Source: Mayamaea pseudoterrestris (lineage: Eukaryota; Bacillariophyta; Bacillariophyceae; Sellaphorales; Sellaphoraceae). From it: a stretch of DNA of 64,000 nucleotides. The position numbers and the translations under genes are program-made. Positions 22,235-32,417 of the stretch are shown here, piece by piece. The stretch spans positions 186,001 to 250,000 of the forward strand of contig BROI01000016.1 of assembly GCA_027923505.1 (NCBI GenBank), written 5' to 3'. The notes under the pieces were generated by a model, which saw nothing but the letters and a program-made list of their open reading frames with translations, had not been told where the DNA came from and made no database searches. Every line of letters begins with the position of its first letter. Within the stretch, counting starts at the first letter, position 1.

Positions 22235-24169
22235 TTACATCTCTTTCAGCGAATCAAGATCTCTCTTCACCCCCTTGAGTTCTTCGATCGTTTCTTCAAT
22301 GTCCGCCTCAATTTCATTCAATGTTTCTTCGCCCGTAATAATGACAACCCTTTCAACACCTTCCGTGGCATCGGGCGCCGCACGTTCAGCCGAGCCAGTA
22401 ACATCCTTGGCGTCGCTGTATATGTCGCGGCCCATGCCCGCGGCTTCATCAATACCGCTCTCAGTTTCCTGCTTTGATGCTTCGCCCACTTCGTCGACAC
22501 CTTCTTGGACCTTTGTCTTTGACTCTCCGTAAACGTCTCGACCCATTCCCGCGGCTTCATCGATTGCTTGTTGACCGTATTCTGTGGCACTATCGTAAAT
22601 CTTTTGGCCCTGCTCCTTCGCTTTTTCGACACCGGACTTGACCTTGTCCTCCGCGTCATGACCTGTCTGCGTCGTCTTTTCAGCTGCCTCTTTATCGTAG
22701 TCCGCTGCAGTATCGTAAACCTCTTCTCCAGTCTCGGCTGCTGAATCGGAAACGGACTGAATACTCGATTTTGTGCCTTCGTAAACGTCCCGTCCAGTTT
22801 CAGCAGCTGTATTAACTCCCTCCTGTAGCCGTGATTTGGTCCCTTCGTACACGTCTTCTCCTGTCTTCGCCGCTGAGTCCACTCCGGACCGGATACTCGA
22901 TTGTGTGCCTTCGTAAACGTCGCGTGCAGTGCCGGTGGCAGCATCAACACCCTCCTGTATCTTTGACTTTGCTCCTTCATAGACGCTTTCGCTAGCCTGC
23001 GCCGCGGAATTTACTCCCGACTGTATGCTTGACTTTGTGCCTTCGTAAACCTCGCGTCCAGTGTCAGCAGCACTTTCAACACCTGCTTGCACTGTCGACT
23101 TTGCTCCTTCATAAACACTGCGCCCAGTCTCAGTTGCTGTATCCACTCCAGTTTGAACGTGCGACTTTGCTCCTTCGTACGCCGCTTCTCCCGTGTCTGC
23201 AGCGGAGTCCACCGCATCTTGACCGAGCTCTTTCGCCGATTCATAGGCTTGACCAGTTGTCTCAGCGACAATGTCTACGCTGGATTGAACCGATGACTTG
23301 GCACCTTCGTAAACTGCATGTCCAGTGTCCGCGACTGCATCTACGCCAGACTGCACCTTTTGCTTGGTTCCTTCGTATGCCCCATGCGCTGTTTCTGCAG
23401 CAGCGTTTACCGCATCTTGACCGAGCTCCTTTACGTTCTCATAGGCTTGCCCACTCTTGTAGGCAGCAGCATCCATGCCCGACTGCACAGTAGATTTGGT
23501 TCCTTCGTATAGATATTGTCCAGTCTCGGCTGCTGCATCGGCGGTGCTCTGTGCGCCTTCCTTGACTGCTTCATATGCGTCGTGGCTCACTTCTGATGCT
23601 GTATTTACACCTTCGCGTCCCTTGGCCTTCGCCTCTTCATATGTCGCGTGGCACTTGTGCTTCATCGCGTCATACACTGACTGGCTTTCGACTTTCGCAG
23701 CTTCCAAGGCTTCAAGGCACTTTTGCTTCACCGCTTCCAATCCGCCCGCAACTTTTCCAGTCGCCGTCGAATACCCTTCGTGAAGCTTGGCATTCGCTGC
23801 ATGGGCACCCTTTTCAACTTTTTCCATGCTCGCACTGGCAGCATCCGCAGTCTTAATCTTCACTGCTTCGTATCCATGTCCCGCCGCTTCGAGCGCTTCG
23901 TTCGCACTTGCCTTTGCCTTTTCCGTCGCAGCATTGGCATGATATGCTGCAGTGTCTTCCGCATACAAAGGATCACTATGCATGTAGTCCCCCAGCACGT
24001 TGCTCTCCTTCACGGCATCTTTGGCCGCAGCCAATACGTTCTGCGCCTTGTCCATGACTGACGGCTCAGGCTCAGGTTCGCTTTTAAGGTAGTCCATAAT
24101 GCCACCGTGCGCTGGGGTCGCGTAAGCGGTCAATATGCAGAGGATTACGAAACGAGTGCGACGGTACAT
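22235..24169 (-). CDS. secreted LEA-like 22-mer repeat protein
   Basis: 644 residues from the ATG at 24169. The frame is open further upstream to 24358, but only this start gives a clean signal peptide (basic MYRRTRF, a hydrophobic core, then a TPAHGG cleavage region). The rest is highly charged, Ala/Lys/Glu-rich and almost free of Pro, and consists of repeats of about 22 residues with the pattern VYEGTKSSIQSGVDSAAETGRD. About ten copies have YEG(T/A)(K/Q). Twice an 11-residue step fits group 3 LEA (LEA_4-like) proteins, which form amphipathic helices and protect membranes or proteins during dehydration or freezing. The N-terminal third is more divergent and contains Cys in two KC motifs. A signal peptide places it in the ER, outside the cell or in a plastid compartment, unlike most cytosolic LEA proteins. 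The function is inferred. Confidence 0.75.
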   Translation of the reverse strand: MYRRTRFVILCILTAYATPAHGGIMDYLKSEPEPEPSVMDKAQNVLAAAKDAVKESNVLGDYMHSDPLYAEDTAAYHANAATEKAKASANEALEAAGHGYEAVKIKTADAASASMEKVEKGAHAANAKLHEGYSTATGKVAGGLEAVKQKCLEALEAAKVESQSVYDAMKHKCHATYEEAKAKGREGVNTASEVSHDAYEAVKEGAQSTADAAAETGQYLYEGTKSTVQSGMDAAAYKSGQAYENVKELGQDAVNAAAETAHGAYEGTKQKVQSGVDAVADTGHAVYEGAKSSVQSSVDIVAETTGQAYESAKELGQDAVDSAADTGEAAYEGAKSHVQTGVDTATETGRSVYEGAKSTVQAGVESAADTGREVYEGTKSSIQSGVNSAAQASESVYEGAKSKIQEGVDAATGTARDVYEGTQSSIRSGVDSAAKTGEDVYEGTKSRLQEGVNTAAETGRDVYEGTKSSIQSVSDSAAETGEEVYDTAADYDKEAAEKTTQTGHDAEDKVKSGVEKAKEQGQKIYDSATEYGQQAIDEAAGMGRDVYGESKTKVQEGVDEVGEASKQETESGIDEAAGMGRDIYSDAKDVTGSAERAAPDATEGVERVVIITGEETLNEIEADIEETIEELKGVKRDLDSLKEM

Positions 24170-24526
24170 GTTAACAATGGAATTTTGGTCGTCGTCTACT
24201 CGTCTCGACATCCAATTTGTGAGAACTGAATGGTCAGCTTCGCTAATCTTCGAGTATCGATGAGAACCAGACGGACGACGAGTCGTCGCGGTACGACAGA
24301 GATTGAGTCGCGGTAAGATGAGATGATCAAACATCAGTTTTCGACGAAGCATTGGCATGCAACAACAAACATTCTTCGCTTTTCAAGTAAAGCTTTAGTA
24401 CGCTGGACCGAAAGAAGCCTAGGTTTTGTCGTTATCATCGTCGAACAATGTTTCGTTGCAAGCACATAATGCTCGCAACTGCGCATGCTGGATTTGTGTG
24501 AGTATTCCATCACTTTGCAAGACAAC

Positions 24527-26722
24527 ATGAGCAAGACGCACGCCAGCACCGAGCGTTTCTGGGGTGAAGAAGCACCAAAGATGACGAAAGAAGAATATTC
24601 GAATCTCCAGAAGTTGATGGTTGAGTTCTGCAAACTTCCGCTTTTGGAGAACTTTTACGCGCCGGCAACAAAACAGTTTCCGCAGGTACGTAATCATTAG
24701 ATTAATATTACTCTGTCGACTGCAGCGACTCACAGATTTATGAACAATGTTATCATTCAGTTGGCCGAAATTAATGATTTGGGACGGATATGTCGCCGGA
24801 TCGCTGGTGGATTGTTTACAAGCACGCGAGATGTCCGCCGCGACGTTTGTCTCATGCTTGCCAACTTTATCAACTTTCATCTGCGGCAAAACCGCCACAA
24901 TCTAGTCTACTATGTTGCCATTGGCAATCATATGCGGATGCACTTCGATGTCTTATGGCTGGAGTTCATGATACCATCAGATTTGCCTGATGACGCAGAT
25001 CAATTTACAGTTGATACTCATGAGCATCGACGACAAGCCCGGGAACAGCAACTGCTATTTTCTGGCGGGATAATTCTCAATGACGAGTACCGTGTTAAGT
25101 CAGCCGAGTTAATCGAAGGATTCATAAGCAGAGATGGCCGCGTCGATCACCTCGATACAAAGCCACTCTGGAGCGGCCGGGTGGTAGCAGGTGATAGGCG
25201 CTTCAAGTCTACCATCGGATTGCTTAAGGAGGCTGTCGAGTCTTTGAAATCTGGTGATGCAACTTATAGCATCGCGGACACCTATACTCGTCTGTTGAGC
25301 TGCGGTGACTCACTGGAAAAGGAGGCGAAGAAGAGCTTTGGAAATCGAATCACTCGCCTTCTATGGAAACGATATGCTTTGCTGCACGAAGCAAATCGGC
25401 GCGGAACCGAGACATCGTCTGTGTACGGAAAAGTCATTGATGTCTTCTGGTGCCGCGAGACGAAGAAAAAGCCCTACCTCCCTTGTTTGAAGCTGGGCGT
25501 CCGCGATTCCCAAGGGCAGACAGGCAGCGCTGATACAGCTGTCACAAACCACAATCTTTCCTTATTACCCCCGCAATATCGACACGAGCTTGAGAAAAAG
25601 TATCAAAGCATCAGTTCGACTTCATGCAACAAGGGCTATCCACTTTTTCTCGTTGAATATGTGACCACTCATCAGCTCGATTGGGTTCCTCATCGGTTGA
25701 CGTTGCCATATGATGATGAGGAGTCGCAAGATACACATCATGTGATATGCACACAAACCAAATATAAAAACGCTTTGAAGGCTGCTAAAACAACTTTGGG
25801 TGAATTGAGGACTGTACTGGTGGACGCAATGTGCGACTATGAGGGTGGAAGCCGAGAAACAATGACACGGCGAGCCAAGCATTCTTATCAAAGTCTGATT
25901 GAGATGAACGAAGATGACGACGATGGTGACAAAAATGACTCAAACGCAGCTGACAATGAGTTTTCCAATGTACTGCTGTCGACCGAAGGTGGCACTGAGG
26001 AGGGGAACCAAAATGACGACGGCAGGCAGTTGTCAAGAAAGCGAAGTTCCAAGGACGAGGATGGCGCTGTTAATAACGGCAAAAAGTCGCGCGGGAGCAA
26101 TTCTGGCTCTGAACGTGGGCGTTCTGATCAGAACGACCGTGATTTGCAAAAAGTGATCGAGGAGCTTACCAGTCGACTTACCGCATTGGAGCGAAACCGC
26201 GGTGACGACCGAGCCAAGATTAAAGAACTGGAAATAGAGAACGCAAAGCTCGCCAGCCGACTTGATGGACTGCAAGAGACCAGCAATGTTGGAGGAGGAT
26301 GTGAACAAGATAAAGAAATACTTGAAAAAGTAAAGGACCAAACCAGTGACATCTTCCTGAAATTGATTGGAGAGCATCAGACGGACTTTGCCGCACAGTT
26401 CCAAAGCTTGATTGAGGGACAGGAGACACTCCGACGCAAATATGACGAAGCTGTTGTGGGGAAAGAGACGCGAAAAGAGCTTCGCGGTAGCATTGTGAGA
26501 TTGGATAAGCGGGTGACTGCAATTGCAACCAGTGCGCCCAGTTGTGTTACAGACGCTTTGTCTGGTTTGAGACGCGATGTTGAACAGCTTGCGCAAGACC
26601 AAAAAATGAACAATGAGAAAGTGAATGGCGAGGTGCAACGGCTGGATAAAGAGAACAACGACTTTCGGTCATCTTTTGTAAAGAAATTTGCGTCGTGTTT
26701 CTCGAATTTTGGCAGTGAGTGA
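24527..26722 (+). CDS. bromodomain-like protein with C-terminal coiled coil
   Basis: Two exons, 24527-24685 and 24761-26722, 706 residues (start at 24485 is an alternative). The 75-nt phase-0 intron GTACGTAATC...ATCATTCAG is inferred. It joins ATKQFPQ to LAEINDLGRICRRI without a stop. The joined segment reads like a diverged bromodomain: helix Z (EEYSNLQKLMVEFCKLP), a ZA loop with FYAPATKQFPQ, a DL..I...I..G.F.S..DV helix pair, and DVCLMLANFINFH. The usual acetyl-lysine Asn-Asp/Tyr pair is not clearly kept. The middle (residues about 100-430) is unknown. An acidic patch, a Lys/Arg-rich putative nuclear signal (KKSRG region) and a heptad-rich coiled coil (about 520-700) follow. A chromatin role is plausible but unproven. 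Confidence 0.6.
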
Positions 26723-27312
26723 TGAGCAGTGCTTGGGCGGCAACGATCGGGTTCGACAGCGGAAGCATATCACAATGCTCCAGCGTTATATGCGTACTGG
26801 TGTGTATGAGTAGAAGTTCGTTCCGTAAACTATGCGAGTTTTACATTATCAACATTAATTTAAAAGTTCTTGGGTATTACGGCTGGTATAGTAAGACTAC
26901 AGCATAGGAGCTGGCTTCGCACATGTCGTTCGGACTTGTATGTTAGCTAATCGATCGCTGTTGGCGCCATTAACTGTAAGCCATTCAAAACAGCTGAACC
27001 ATGCAAGCACGAACCAGCACGAGTCCGCATTGGTGGCGTTCGAAGCATACGTAAAGTATACCGGTACTCCTACAGCTCCCATCTCGCGGACAAATAAATA
27101 ATAGTAATGTTGTAGGCTATCGTCCTTGCCGCCCATAGCGACATGCTTCCTCTTATGAAAGCTGCTTCAACACGTGATGAGTGGCTCACGGCCAACAAAT
27201 CGCGGGACGCCGACGCGTTTGCTCTCGCTCGATGTCACTCAATTTTCGACCGCTGCCAACCAGACGACTTGCATTCTGTACATATCAATCATTAAGCATA
27301 TAGCCAGTGATC
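26723..27312. other. intergenic region
   Basis: About 590 bases between two plus-strand genes. Apart from the UTRs and promoter expected here, nothing is recognisable. The sequence GGGTTCGACAGC near 26750 resembles a tRNA B-box but no cloverleaf can be drawn around it. Confidence 0.35.
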
Positions 27313-27984
27313 ATGCGCTTCCTTTCTGGATCAACCATCCTTTCCTTATGTCTTCTATCGGCTTGCCCGCCGACACTGCTTTTCGCCCAAGAATCAAACT
27401 GTCCATTTCCATCCGGTCGACGCACACTGGTCGTCAATGACGTACTCACCATGCGCGAAGTAGTCAATCCATCCACCGACACGATAACGGTGGAAATTGT
27501 TTACCAGGGAGAGGCATGGGTTGGCTGGGCCGTGAGTCCGACGGGACGCATGGTGGGCGCCGACTCGGTGATTGGATTGCCCGACTCTGGCACAGTTGTT
27601 CAACACGACATGGCGGATGAAAACATTAACTTTGTGACTCCTTGGGAGACGCAAACTATCATTGATTCCTCCATTACGCAAGAGGATGGCGTAACGACCA
27701 TGATGTTTACCATGCCGCTTGCAAACGAGGGACAAAATGAAATCTCAGCGACAGGTCCAAACACCTTCTTGTTTGCCTATGGATCAGACAATGAGCTTGG
27801 GTTTCATCAGCTATCCCAGGCCTTTACCATTGATGGAGCATTGCAGCAATGCGATCCTGCGACAGGAACGACTCCTGACTATGCCGAAAGTGAGGCCGCG
27901 AGTAGTGGAGCGAATGTCGTCGTTAAAGGATGGTTGATGGCCGCTACTGCGCTTCTTTGGGGCGTTGCTGCTAACGTATTGTAA
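27313..27984 (+). CDS. secreted DOMON-domain protein, probably GPI-anchored
   Basis: 223 residues from the ATG at 27313. A signal peptide (MRFLSGSTILSLCLLSACP...) precedes a DOMON domain (about residues 30-180): CPFPSGRRTL, MREVVNPSTDTI, YQGEAWVGWAVSP, MVGADSVIGLPDSG, FTMPL and GPNTFLFAYGS. After a short Ser/Ala-rich linker the protein ends in a hydrophobic tail (GWLMAATALLWGV) with no charged residues after it, which suggests a GPI signal. This resembles plant AIR12, a GPI-anchored b-type cytochrome of the cell surface. The gene just downstream is a longer paralogue that keeps a cytochrome b561 part, so this one looks like a tandem duplicate without that part. DOMON domains bind heme or sugars. 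Ligation by the Met of MVGAD is possible. Confidence 0.8.
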   Translation: MRFLSGSTILSLCLLSACPPTLLFAQESNCPFPSGRRTLVVNDVLTMREVVNPSTDTITVEIVYQGEAWVGWAVSPTGRMVGADSVIGLPDSGTVVQHDMADENINFVTPWETQTIIDSSITQEDGVTTMMFTMPLANEGQNEISATGPNTFLFAYGSDNELGFHQLSQAFTIDGALQQCDPATGTTPDYAESEAASSGANVVVKGWLMAATALLWGVAANVL

Positions 27985-28524
27985 TCAGGGATTACCAATT
28001 GTTTGCGAGGACTGCTTATACTCTTAGCATAGTAGAGAGTTGGCTGAGTTAGGCGATAGCTCGTTCATTCGTACGGTGTCGCGCCTCGCTCGTCGCCCTC
28101 TCGTGGATCTGCGCCTGTCCAGCCATGAAAGGGCTGGTACGACTGCAATGACGCCAGATGACTAAATTTGTGATTGTCGCAATTGTGTTGGGCTATACTA
28201 AATTCATGAAAGTGAGCTGCACAATGAGTTATAGTGTACACACGATTATTCTCGTTCAACGCCAGAATTCCGAAACGTTTCAACAAGTACACTTTTGATC
28301 CATAATAACTTTTCACACCATGGGAACCTTGACCCGCCAAGACTCACAATGGGAAGTTATCGCTGCGACGATGCTCCGAGAAGAATGTGCTCGAGCTATC
28401 GGCGTAGAGGCCAGCACAGCGCATTGATGAGCAAGACGGTGCGGACACTACGCGTCCTCTCATCTCTCATAGAGTCCAGCTGGTACATGATTGTATATTT
28501 TGCGAAACAAGAGAAGATTAGAAG
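27985..28524. other. intergenic region
   Basis: Spacer of 540 bases between the two DOMON paralogues. It contains no recognisable pseudogene of the missing b561 domain and no RNA gene. Confidence 0.4.
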
Positions 28525-30006
28525 ATGCGCGTTCCATTTAACGTTTTGAGTCTGCTGCTTTCGCTATTCTTGTGCCTTTCACTTCATCTCGCATCGGCTG
28601 ATTCTTACTATAACGGTGGCGGAAACGAGGTGGAGGATGAAAGTGACAACTCGGGTCATGGAGGAGGCGACGACGAGAATGAGACTGACAATCAAGACGG
28701 CAATTTGAACAGCGGCAATGGAGGCGGAACGACTACCACGACGGAAACATCGAATACTTTAACAACAAATTCTTCCAATGTCGCTGGCTCTTGTCCATTT
28801 CCAACCGACGCACGAACATTGACTGACGGCCTGGACATGCGCGAGGTTGTGAATCCATCCACTGGCACCATTTCTGTTCAATTCGTTTACCAAGGCGAAG
28901 CATGGGTTGGTTTTGGAGTTAATCCAGATGGCGAAATGGTTGGAGGCGATGCCGTCATTGGACTTCCCGACGAAGGCAGTGTGCAGCAGTACGATTTGAA
29001 GGGAGAAGGTATTAGCTTTGTCACGCCATGGACGACGCAAACCTTGCTGAATGCATCGGTGACGCAACAAGATGGTGTCACCACCATGACATTCACCATG
29101 CCTTTGTTGAACGAGGGACAGAATCCGATTGCAGCAAGTGGTCCAAACACCTTTTTGTACGCCATTGGCAGCAGCAACGAGCTTGGCTACCATCGCCAGC
29201 GTCACGCCTTTACCATTGACAATGCGCTGCAGTCTTGCGATACGACCACTGGCGTGACGCCAACCTACGCGTTTTCGTCGAGTGCGATTGGTGACTCGAG
29301 CGGCAGCAGCGGCGCGTCGGATGAATCGGAACAAGAGAGTCTACGAACCCGCCGCCTTTGGATGGCGCATGGATTATTAATGACTATTTCCTGGGGCATT
29401 CTTGCGCCAGTCGCCATTGGCTGCAGCGTGTTGCGCAAGGCGCTCGGCGGAGGCGGCACTTGGTTTGTTTTGCACTCCAACTTGAACACGCTGGTCTTTT
29501 TGACGACCACGGCAGGTTTTGCCATTGCCGTCTACGTTTTGACCAAGGAGGGTGACAAGCCATTCTCGGAGGAGCGACACAACAAGTTGGGACTGGTGGT
29601 CTTTTTGCTACTCTTTATACAAGTCATGACTGGATGGTTTCGTCCGCACTTGCCCAAGCATAGCAAGGCCGCCATTGCCGAGGGTGAGCATGACTGTGAT
29701 GATGATCATGCTGAAACTGGTGCTGCTGGGGCAACTACTGAAAACAACAATGAGAACGCTTACGAGCAATCGACGACGCCAAAGAAGAGCTCTCGTCGCG
29801 TCGCTTTCGAGATTGGCCATCGTATTATTGGAACGGGTCTGTTAGGCTTGTCGTGGTATCAGATTTACCTTGGCATTGAGCTCTACGACGATGAGTATGG
29901 CATGTCATTCAACGGCAACGCAGTGTTCTTTGGAGTAGCTGGAACCATTGTCGGCTTGATAATTCTGGGCAAAGTTGGAATGGTCGGTTGGGACAGGTGC
30001 AACTAA
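28525..30006 (+). CDS. DOMON-cytochrome b561 protein
   Basis: 493 residues, single exon. A signal peptide (to about residue 25) is followed by a Gly/Asp/Asn-rich acidic linker, a DOMON domain (about 90-250) very like that of the upstream neighbour, and a C-terminal membrane domain with five hydrophobic segments. Histidines at about 282 (WMAHG), 317 (WFVLHSN), 352 (RHNKLG) and 432 (EIGHR) are placed as the heme ligands of cytochrome b561. A His/Asp-rich loop lies between the third and fourth of these. CYBDOM proteins carry electrons across membranes, from cytosolic ascorbate or similar donors to extracellular acceptors including ferric iron. A role in surface redox or iron reduction is reasonable but inferred. 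It sits 540 bases downstream of its DOMON-only paralogue, on the same strand. Confidence 0.88.
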   Translation: MRVPFNVLSLLLSLFLCLSLHLASADSYYNGGGNEVEDESDNSGHGGGDDENETDNQDGNLNSGNGGGTTTTTETSNTLTTNSSNVAGSCPFPTDARTLTDGLDMREVVNPSTGTISVQFVYQGEAWVGFGVNPDGEMVGGDAVIGLPDEGSVQQYDLKGEGISFVTPWTTQTLLNASVTQQDGVTTMTFTMPLLNEGQNPIAASGPNTFLYAIGSSNELGYHRQRHAFTIDNALQSCDTTTGVTPTYAFSSSAIGDSSGSSGASDESEQESLRTRRLWMAHGLLMTISWGILAPVAIGCSVLRKALGGGGTWFVLHSNLNTLVFLTTTAGFAIAVYVLTKEGDKPFSEERHNKLGLVVFLLLFIQVMTGWFRPHLPKHSKAAIAEGEHDCDDDHAETGAAGATTENNNENAYEQSTTPKKSSRRVAFEIGHRIIGTGLLGLSWYQIYLGIELYDDEYGMSFNGNAVFFGVAGTIVGLIILGKVGMVGWDRCN

Positions 30007-30611
30007 AATATAGAGTCTGCATGTATATACCGATAATCGGTTCAATATTTGGTAGTGACTACATATATAGAGCACAAAAGTTTAATGTTTGACAGGCAGT
30101 TGAGTATTCGTCATAGCTGACTGGCATGAGCAGGTACAGTGCAATACAAAGCAACAGGCTTGCTGGAAAGTGTAGCTGGCAGTAAAGAGATGAGAAAGTG
30201 ACAGCAGTCCAGCCAATACTTGCAAGTTTACATCCCGCATTGGCCAATCCAATTTTAGCGACAGCCCGGAGCGACGCTTCATCATCTGGCCTGCTACATG
30301 CCATGCTGGATCCTACAAACTGAGCCATGTCCGTGACCTATTTCCACCAGAGAACTGCTAGCAACACTGTATAGGTTGTGTTACATGATGGAATGCCTGC
30401 TTGATACGTACCGGTAGCAAGGATCTCGCAAAATGCAATCCATCGTCTTGCGCCAATAAGTCACGGAACGACCTTTTAGTCCCACTGTGACTTGGGACGA
30501 CGGACAGACTGGCGCGGGGAACCACTCGCCGCGCCGTCGCGCCGCTTCACCATGGGCCATGGGAGAAATTACTTTTGATTCCGTCGCAAGACTTGCAAAA
30601 CTACGTATAAC
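30007..30611. other. intergenic region
   Basis: About 600 bases before the PLRG1 gene. No gene is recognisable. The last ~150 bases, GC-rich and then ending in AAAACTACGTATAAC, are the likely promoter and 5' UTR. Confidence 0.35.
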
Positions 30612-32027
30612 ATGAGTGACCAACCCTCCCTAGCTGCTACAGCAGCAGAATCTGCTGCCAAATATTCACTCAAGCGAAGTCGGATATTGTTTGATCACGG
30701 AAATCCTTCCGACGTGTTCGTTCCATCCGTCCTCGTCCATCCCGAGCTGGCAGTCAAGCGCCGCAGTCGATTGCCACAAGACGCAAAGGACAAGCAGCAG
30801 ATGCAGAGTCAAATAACGAAAAAGACGCAAGCGAGCTTTACTTCTACGGCTGCTTCCGCCTTGACGCTTTACAATCAGAATAACGACGAAGGACAAGCAG
30901 CATCAGCAACTACTCTAATCGCAGACGCAGCAGACGAGAATCGCATCATTCAACGATCCTCCGCAAACTCCGCATCCAACACAAACGTTCCAACTCCAAA
31001 CTGGCATGCTCCCTGGAAGCTAGCGACAGTCTTGTCGAGTCACTTGGGTTGGGTGCGCTGCTTAGCCGTCGATCAAACATCCAACGAGCTCCTGGCGAGT
31101 GGCTCGGCCGATCGCACGATTAAAATTTGGAACCTTCCCAAGGCAACCGTGGGCGCGAGCGACGCCTTGCAACTCACACTGACGGGTCACATTAGCGCCA
31201 TTCGCGGATTGGAATTCTCGCAGAAACATCCATACTTGTTCAGTGCGGCCGAAGATAAAAAGGTACTCTGCTGGGACTTGCACACGAACCAAGTGGTGCG
31301 TCACTACCACGGCCACTTGAGCGGCGTCTACTGCCTGCAGCTGCATCCGTCACTCGATCTACTGGTGACGGGCGGCCGCGACGCCGTCGCCCGCGTCTGG
31401 GACATGCGCACCAAGCAGGCCGTGCAAATATTGGCGGGTCACTCCAACACGGTCGGGGCGCTGCTCGTGCATGCGACACATCCGCAGATTGTCACGGGAT
31501 CGCACGACACGACCATCAAGCTGTGGGACATGGTGGCGGGTAAAACAGTCACGACGCTGACGCATCACAACAAGAGTGTGCGCGCGCTGGCGTCGGCGGC
31601 GAGTGCGAGACTGGAGAATACCTTTGTGTCGGGCGCGTCGGATGCCTTGCGCAAGTGGCAGTGCAAGGACGGCAAGTATTTGCAGAAAATGACGGATCAT
31701 GGAGGCAGCATTGTTAGTTCACTCGCGTTGAATGAGGATGGCGTGATGGTGTCTGGAACGGATGATGGTGCACTCAAGTTTTACGACTACTCCAGTGGAC
31801 ATTGCTTCCAGTCGGTGCAGTCGCAGGTGCAGCCGGGGAGTTTGGAGGCGGAGAATGGCATCATGGCGCTGCAGTACGACGCCACGGGGACGAGGTTGCT
31901 AACGGGTGAGTGCGACAAGACGATCAAGATTTACAAGCAAAGTGAGGACGCGTCCGAGATGACGCATCCAATCGACATGGCCGCCTGGCGCAAAAAGTGT
32001 TTGCGGGAAGCCAAGGAAAGGTACTAG
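30612..32027 (+). CDS. PLRG1: pleiotropic regulator 1, spliceosomal WD40 protein
   Basis: 471 residues, single exon. The N-terminal segment (SLKRSRILFDHGNPSD, then VHPELAVKRRSRLP) is followed by a disordered linker and seven WD40 repeats from about residue 137 to 450. Clear repeat ends are SADRTIKIWNL, AEDKKVLCWDL, GRDAVARVWDM, SHDTTIKLWDM and ECDKTIKIYKQ. This is the domain order and length of PRL1/PLRG1/Prp46, a core subunit of the Prp19-associated (NTC) complex that activates the spliceosome. The approach WHAPWKL...LSSHLGWVRCLAVD just before the propeller is also typical of the family. Confidence 0.95.
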   Translation: MSDQPSLAATAAESAAKYSLKRSRILFDHGNPSDVFVPSVLVHPELAVKRRSRLPQDAKDKQQMQSQITKKTQASFTSTAASALTLYNQNNDEGQAASATTLIADAADENRIIQRSSANSASNTNVPTPNWHAPWKLATVLSSHLGWVRCLAVDQTSNELLASGSADRTIKIWNLPKATVGASDALQLTLTGHISAIRGLEFSQKHPYLFSAAEDKKVLCWDLHTNQVVRHYHGHLSGVYCLQLHPSLDLLVTGGRDAVARVWDMRTKQAVQILAGHSNTVGALLVHATHPQIVTGSHDTTIKLWDMVAGKTVTTLTHHNKSVRALASAASARLENTFVSGASDALRKWQCKDGKYLQKMTDHGGSIVSSLALNEDGVMVSGTDDGALKFYDYSSGHCFQSVQSQVQPGSLEAENGIMALQYDATGTRLLTGECDKTIKIYKQSEDASEMTHPIDMAAWRKKCLREAKERY

Positions 32028-32417
32028 TTAGTGAGAATGTGTAATAGTGGTAGTGGTAGTGGGTGGCCTTTGTTAGTTTTGGCATTTGACGCGGCGGCCA
32101 TTGTCGGACTGCTGTCAAGGAGCCAACGACTGGACCTGCCTGATACAGTACGACATACTAGTACATGCATGGACCTACGTTTCTATGATTAAAATGGCTT
32201 TGTAGTCTTGATTTAATTTCTTTTGCTAAAATTTTATTGTGTTTGTATTTATTGTTTTAATTTTTATGTCCATTTGCATGTACAGTTCACTGCGTCTGCA
32301 TGTATTTGATGCTCCATGTATTTTTTCAGCTGCTGCGAGTGCATGGGGAGCTCAATCGTTTGATTAGCAAACAATGAGACTTCTACCCGTTGCATCTTGC
32401 ATCTGCTGCCGCGTTTC
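32028..32417. other. convergent intergenic region
   Basis: AT-rich 3' UTR region shared by PLRG1 (plus) and the minus-strand membrane protein gene. Runs such as ATTTTATTGTGTTTGTATTTATTG are likely polyadenylation-rich sequence. Confidence 0.4.

Noticed and set aside
22318-23856. Several frames of 60-220 codons over the LEA-like gene in other phases and strands
   Set aside because: They are shadows of the nucleotide repeats of that gene and change composition with frame as expected.
24686-24725. Alternative introns of 36-40 nt ending at the CAG at 24725
   Set aside because: With donor 24686 this acceptor gives an immediate stop in frame (CGACTCACAGATTTATGA). With donor 24690 the intron would be only 36 nt. 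The acceptor at 24760 keeps the frame and yields a sensible domain.
26735-26790. tRNA-like B-box (GGGTTCGACAGC)
   Set aside because: No matching A-box or acceptor stem can be drawn around it.
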